Below, piece by piece: positions 15,483 through 18,334 of a stretch of DNA of 18,334 bases. Within the stretch, counting starts at the first letter, position 1. Each line of letters starts with the position of its first letter. The notes below the pieces were generated by a model. It saw only the letters and a list, made by a program, of their open reading frames with translations, did not search any database and was not told where the DNA came from. Origin of the DNA: Gammaproteobacteria bacterium (lineage in GTDB: Bacteria; Pseudomonadota; Gammaproteobacteria; Magnimaribacterales; Magnimaribacteraceae); NCBI GenBank assembly GCA_002730855.1, contig PCBA01000063.1, forward strand, positions 1 through 18,334, given 5' to 3'. A program made the translations under genes and the position numbers.

Positions 15483-16097
15483 ATGAAACTCTATGATTTT
15501 TCTGGAGCACCCAATCCAAGGCGTGTAAAAATATTTGCTCACGAGAAAAACATAGACCTTGAACTAGTTAACTGCGACATGCTCAAGAGAGAGCATAAAA
15601 CACCTGAATTTCTAAAAAAAAGCCCTAGCGGCAAGATACCTGTTCTTGAACTAGAAGATGGAAGATGTATATCTGAATCTATAGCTATCTGCAGGTACTT
15701 AGAATGTATTGCTCCGGAACCTAATTTATTTGGAGAAGACTCTTTTGAAATTTCTTATATCGAAAGTAGAAATAGGCACATTGAATTAGAATTATGGACA
15801 CAAATTGGTATCTCTTGGGTAAATGGGCCCATTGTCGGGAGTATGAACATTATTGATCAAATCCCTGATGCCAAAAAAGCAAGTGATTTGAATGTAGCTG
15901 CATACTATAAGAGGCTGGATAGAGAATTTTCTTCTTCAGAGTATGTTGCTGGGAATAGATACACCGTAGCGGATATAACTTTATTGTCTGCAATAGATTT
16001 TGCTTCTAGCATGGTAGACCTTAAGCCTGCTGAAAGTCTTAAAAATCTAAATAGATGGCACGAGCAAATAAGCTCTAGACCAAGTTCTAAACTTTAA
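15483..16097 (+). CDS. Glutathione S-transferase family protein
   Basis: Cytosolic GST-fold protein of 204 residues (typical 200-220). Seen: an N-terminal thioredoxin-like half (about 1-78) with YDFSGAPNPRRV (4-15), where Ser7 or a neighbour would activate the glutathione thiol; SGKIPVLELEDG (49-60) containing the cis-Pro53; and the glutathione-gripping Glu65-Ser66 in ISESIAICRYL. The all-helical C-terminal half has the N-capping-box segment YTVADITLLSAIDF (160-173). It sits 5 bp after the acyl-CoA ligase and 4 bp before the LDI-like gene. In isoprenoid degradation (for example isoprene metabolism in Rhodococcus) GSTs add glutathione to reactive intermediates such as epoxides, which would fit a role here (inference). 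Alternatives are general detoxification or isomerase activity. Confidence 0.93.
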   Translation: MKLYDFSGAPNPRRVKIFAHEKNIDLELVNCDMLKREHKTPEFLKKSPSGKIPVLELEDGRCISESIAICRYLECIAPEPNLFGEDSFEISYIESRNRHIELELWTQIGISWVNGPIVGSMNIIDQIPDAKKASDLNVAAYYKRLDREFSSSEYVAGNRYTVADITLLSAIDFASSMVDLKPAESLKNLNRWHEQISSRPSSKL

Positions 16098-16101
16098 ATT
16101 T

Positions 16102-17772
16102 ATGAATAAAGAAAATACCGACAATTTAGAATTGAATGAAAGAGCTCAAGGCTGGCTAAATTTTCTTTATCAGAAGGCAACAACCCCTGACGATTGGACT
16201 GAAGATGGTGAACCTGAGGAGTGGTGGGATAAAACTTCTACTCCTCCCATGTGCTCTTTCCCTCGTTTTGATTTGCAAGAATCAACTTATGCTATAGGTC
16301 TTATGTCTGATAGAACTCCCGCCTGGAGGGAAGTTTATTCAGAAATTTTAGATGAAATAGCAGAGCGTTCTATAACTTATTGGGCAGCAGTAGATTGGTT
16401 GTCTCAATTTGGTCATGATCCTGATAGACCTAATTATCCTGAGCAATGGAAGGGCACCTTAATACCTGAGGAGTTTTGGGGGCATTACGATGCACCTGGT
16501 TGGACGGCTAATGGAGTTGCGCCTTGGGGATTACAAATGGATCCTATAGGAGCAGATGGAAATTTATTTTTTAAAGGATGGTTAAACCTAACGCAAGCTC
16601 TTCATACCTATGTTAGCGGATACGATAAATGGGCCTCTCCTTTTGATCTTGCAGGTGTTAATCGAACTAAATTTGAATGGACGCAACATCAATTAGTTGA
16701 TCATCTATACGAGACCTGGACAAAAACTCCTATGGGACCACATTGTGAAAACACTAAATCCTGGCCTTTTTGTTTATCGGCAGCCGGGTTGGGATTAAAA
16801 ATGTATGACAATGTATTTAATAAAGAAATGCACTCTGCCTATAAGTCTTGGCTTGATCACACTAAAGACAAATATTATGGCTTTGATAATAAAGGAACTT
16901 TGCAATGGGTAACTATGTATTACGATGCGTTAAAGAATCACCATCATAAAATACAGCCCTCACATGCTTTAGCTATAGCGTTCTATGCTAAACCCCAAGC
17001 CCCTGAGTTTGCCGAGCTACTTTATAGAGAAGGGGTTAGATTTTTAAAGTGGGATGATCCCGCAGAGCCGATTTCAGACCAAATAGGTCTTGCTGACAGA
17101 ATGCTAGTCTTAGGATTGTCCTTATCAAAAGAATTTGATGATCAGTTAACACACGAAAGGTTAAGAAAATTTGCTGAAGAAAACTTTGAGCCTAAATATT
17201 TTGGACTAAACGATAGTCAGTTTGGTTTCTGGTTTAATCTAGGGGAGAATTGGCCAAGAGGACAGCTATCGGCTTTAGCTATGTGTTCCGAAGTTTGTGA
17301 TCCAGGAGCTTGGGAGAAATTATTTAATGAACCGAATTTAACAAAGTATTATTCACCTTCAGTAGAAGGAATTGACTACCCGGCAGTTGCTGTACAAAAG
17401 GCCTTTCACGATGACACTAAGGGTAAATTATTTCTAAAAATAAATGACGGCAATAAAACAAAAACTAATAATAAAACAAGTTTTAAGATTACCAACTTGC
17501 CAGAGCCGGAAAAAGTGACCATATTAAAAAACGGTAAGGTTTTTAAAGACTTTAGTGTTCAATCTTCAGAAGTATTTATTAACACAAACGTTGGAAGCCA
17601 TGAATTTGAAATTGATACTGGGTATTTCCTATCTAAAAAGGATTCAAGTAAGCTGAGTGCGAAAGCTAGTGAAGAAAATTTAAAAAATGTTTCAAATTCA
17701 AGAAAATCTAGCGGTTCTACGTCTAGACTGCTTATCTCTTCTTTGTATAAAAAACCTTGTAGTTGCTGTTAA
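16102..17772 (+). CDS. Linalool dehydratase/isomerase-like protein
   Basis: 556 residues, no signal peptide, rich in Trp and aromatic residues. Residues about 60-430 resemble the linalool dehydratase/isomerase (Ldi) family, an (alpha/alpha) barrel that interconverts geraniol, linalool and myrcene without cofactor in Castellaniella. Seen: an N-terminal STYAIGLMSDRTPAWREVY repeat-like helix (61-79); NLFFKGWLNLTQALHTYVSG (154-173); and CENTKSWPFC (215-224) followed by GLGLKMYD. The two cysteines are nine residues apart, matching the known Ldi catalytic pair (Cys170/Cys179, from memory). His168 could be a further active-site residue. Residues about 435-510 look like a beta-sandwich extension, and a Lys/Ser-rich tail ends in CSCC. 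Fourth gene of the operon, 4 bp after the GST and 6 bp before the SDR. The family call is from pattern memory; another alpha-toroid enzyme is possible, and the substrate is unknown. Confidence 0.62.
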   Translation: MNKENTDNLELNERAQGWLNFLYQKATTPDDWTEDGEPEEWWDKTSTPPMCSFPRFDLQESTYAIGLMSDRTPAWREVYSEILDEIAERSITYWAAVDWLSQFGHDPDRPNYPEQWKGTLIPEEFWGHYDAPGWTANGVAPWGLQMDPIGADGNLFFKGWLNLTQALHTYVSGYDKWASPFDLAGVNRTKFEWTQHQLVDHLYETWTKTPMGPHCENTKSWPFCLSAAGLGLKMYDNVFNKEMHSAYKSWLDHTKDKYYGFDNKGTLQWVTMYYDALKNHHHKIQPSHALAIAFYAKPQAPEFAELLYREGVRFLKWDDPAEPISDQIGLADRMLVLGLSLSKEFDDQLTHERLRKFAEENFEPKYFGLNDSQFGFWFNLGENWPRGQLSALAMCSEVCDPGAWEKLFNEPNLTKYYSPSVEGIDYPAVAVQKAFHDDTKGKLFLKINDGNKTKTNNKTSFKITNLPEPEKVTILKNGKVFKDFSVQSSEVFINTNVGSHEFEIDTGYFLSKKDSSKLSAKASEENLKNVSNSRKSSGSTSRLLISSLYKKPCSCC

Positions 17773-17778
17773 GTTGAT

Positions 17779-18334
17779 ATGTCCTTAAGTAGTTTCTCCT
17801 TAGAAGGAAAAAAGGCATTAGTCGTTGGTGCTAGGAGAAATATGGGTAAAGGTTTTGCTTTAGGGTTGGCAGAAGCAGGAGCTGATGTAGCGGTAACTGA
17901 TATAAATTTAGAGTCAGGTCAACTCCAAGCCGTAGCAGATGAGATCCAAAAAATGGGACGCAAATCATTAGCTTTAAAAGCAGATATATCGAACCAAGAA
18001 GAGGTAAAGAAATTAGTAGAAAACGTGGTTAAAGAGTTTGGAGCCATAGACATACTAATGAATGTGGCTGTCATGTATCACCCAAAGTCCGTAGTTGATT
18101 TAGACGAAGAGTCTTGGGATAAGTTAACTGACGTTAATCTAAAAGGTTACTGGTTAATGATTCAAGAAGTTTCACCGATAATGATGAAACAGAAAAGTGG
18201 AAGCATAATCAACTTAACTTCAAGGGGAGGTCTTAAAGCCCATGCAGATAAAATGATGGGAAACTACGCAATTGTTAAATCTGGAATTGCCATGATGACG
18301 CGACAATATTGCAGATATTTAGGACCTTATAATA
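17779..18334 (+). CDS. SDR-family oxidoreductase, C-terminus cut by window end
   Basis: Classical short-chain dehydrogenase/reductase; 185 codons are visible from the ATG at 17779. Seen: a glycine-rich VVGARRNMGKG (15-25), a variant of TGxxxGxG in which the first position is Val; Asp41 at the end of strand 2, favouring NAD(H); INLTSRGG (144-151) with Ser148; and the catalytic pair Tyr163 and Lys167 in NYAIVKSG. The usual NNAG motif is degenerate: MNVAV (94-98), keeping only the first Asn. Roughly 65-75 residues should lie beyond the window. It starts 6 bp after the LDI-like gene, so they are almost certainly co-transcribed. It likely oxidises an alcohol made or bound by the LDI-like enzyme, as geraniol dehydrogenase does after Ldi in Castellaniella (inference). 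Confidence 0.93.
   Translation, partial: MSLSSFSLEGKKALVVGARRNMGKGFALGLAEAGADVAVTDINLESGQLQAVADEIQKMGRKSLALKADISNQEEVKKLVENVVKEFGAIDILMNVAVMYHPKSVVDLDEESWDKLTDVNLKGYWLMIQEVSPIMMKQKSGSIINLTSRGGLKAHADKMMGNYAIVKSGIAMMTRQYCRYLGPYN

Noticed and set aside
1..18334. CRISPR arrays, insertion sequences, toxin-antitoxin or phage-defence genes
   Set aside because: No regularly spaced repeats, transposase motifs, terminal inverted repeats or defence-type domains were seen by reading both strands.

Overview
The window looks like chromosome of a streamlined, AT-rich gammaproteobacterium, probably a marine SAR86-like lineage. That placement is inference: it rests on low G+C by eye, very short intergenic gaps, the neighbour pairs secA-argJ, rnr-rlmB and coaE-yacG, and accessory genes for acyl-CoA, glutathione and short-chain dehydrogenase chemistry. 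No phage gene, insertion sequence, CRISPR array or rRNA was seen. No gene-free stretch exceeds about 130 bases.

Left part (1-4400): a truncated SDR oxidoreductase on the minus strand diverges from a small crotonase-family protein on the plus strand; a 12-bp perfect palindrome lies between them. A single tRNA-Ala(UGC) follows the crotonase. It faces a two-gene minus-strand operon: an Nramp-like transporter without the metal-binding signature, then a class III PLP aminotransferase. Together these suggest uptake and transamination of an organic amine or amino acid (inference).

Middle part (4401-13625): a plus-strand alpha/beta hydrolase, coaE and yacG converge on a compact five-gene minus-strand operon, read rnr, rlmB, lpxC, secA, argJ. 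It joins RNA processing, rRNA methylation, lipid A synthesis, protein export and arginine synthesis. Junctions are overlaps or short gaps (4-bp overlap, 21 bp, 63 bp, 1-bp overlap). lpxC is not preceded by ftsZ, and there is no room for a secM leader gene. SecA lacks the usual C-terminal zinc/SecB-binding motif, and RNase R is short at both ends.

Right part (13756-18334): a tight plus-strand operon with gaps of 4-18 bp encodes a tiny two-helix membrane protein, an AMP-forming acyl-CoA ligase, a glutathione S-transferase, a 556-residue protein resembling linalool dehydratase/isomerase (a pair of cysteines nine residues apart in an aromatic-rich alpha-barrel-like sequence), and an SDR oxidoreductase cut by the window end. 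This is the most novel-looking part. It may be a catabolic module for an isoprenoid or similar alcohol: hydration/dehydration or isomerisation, oxidation by the SDR, activation to a CoA thioester, with a GST for conjugation or detoxification. The substrate is unknown.
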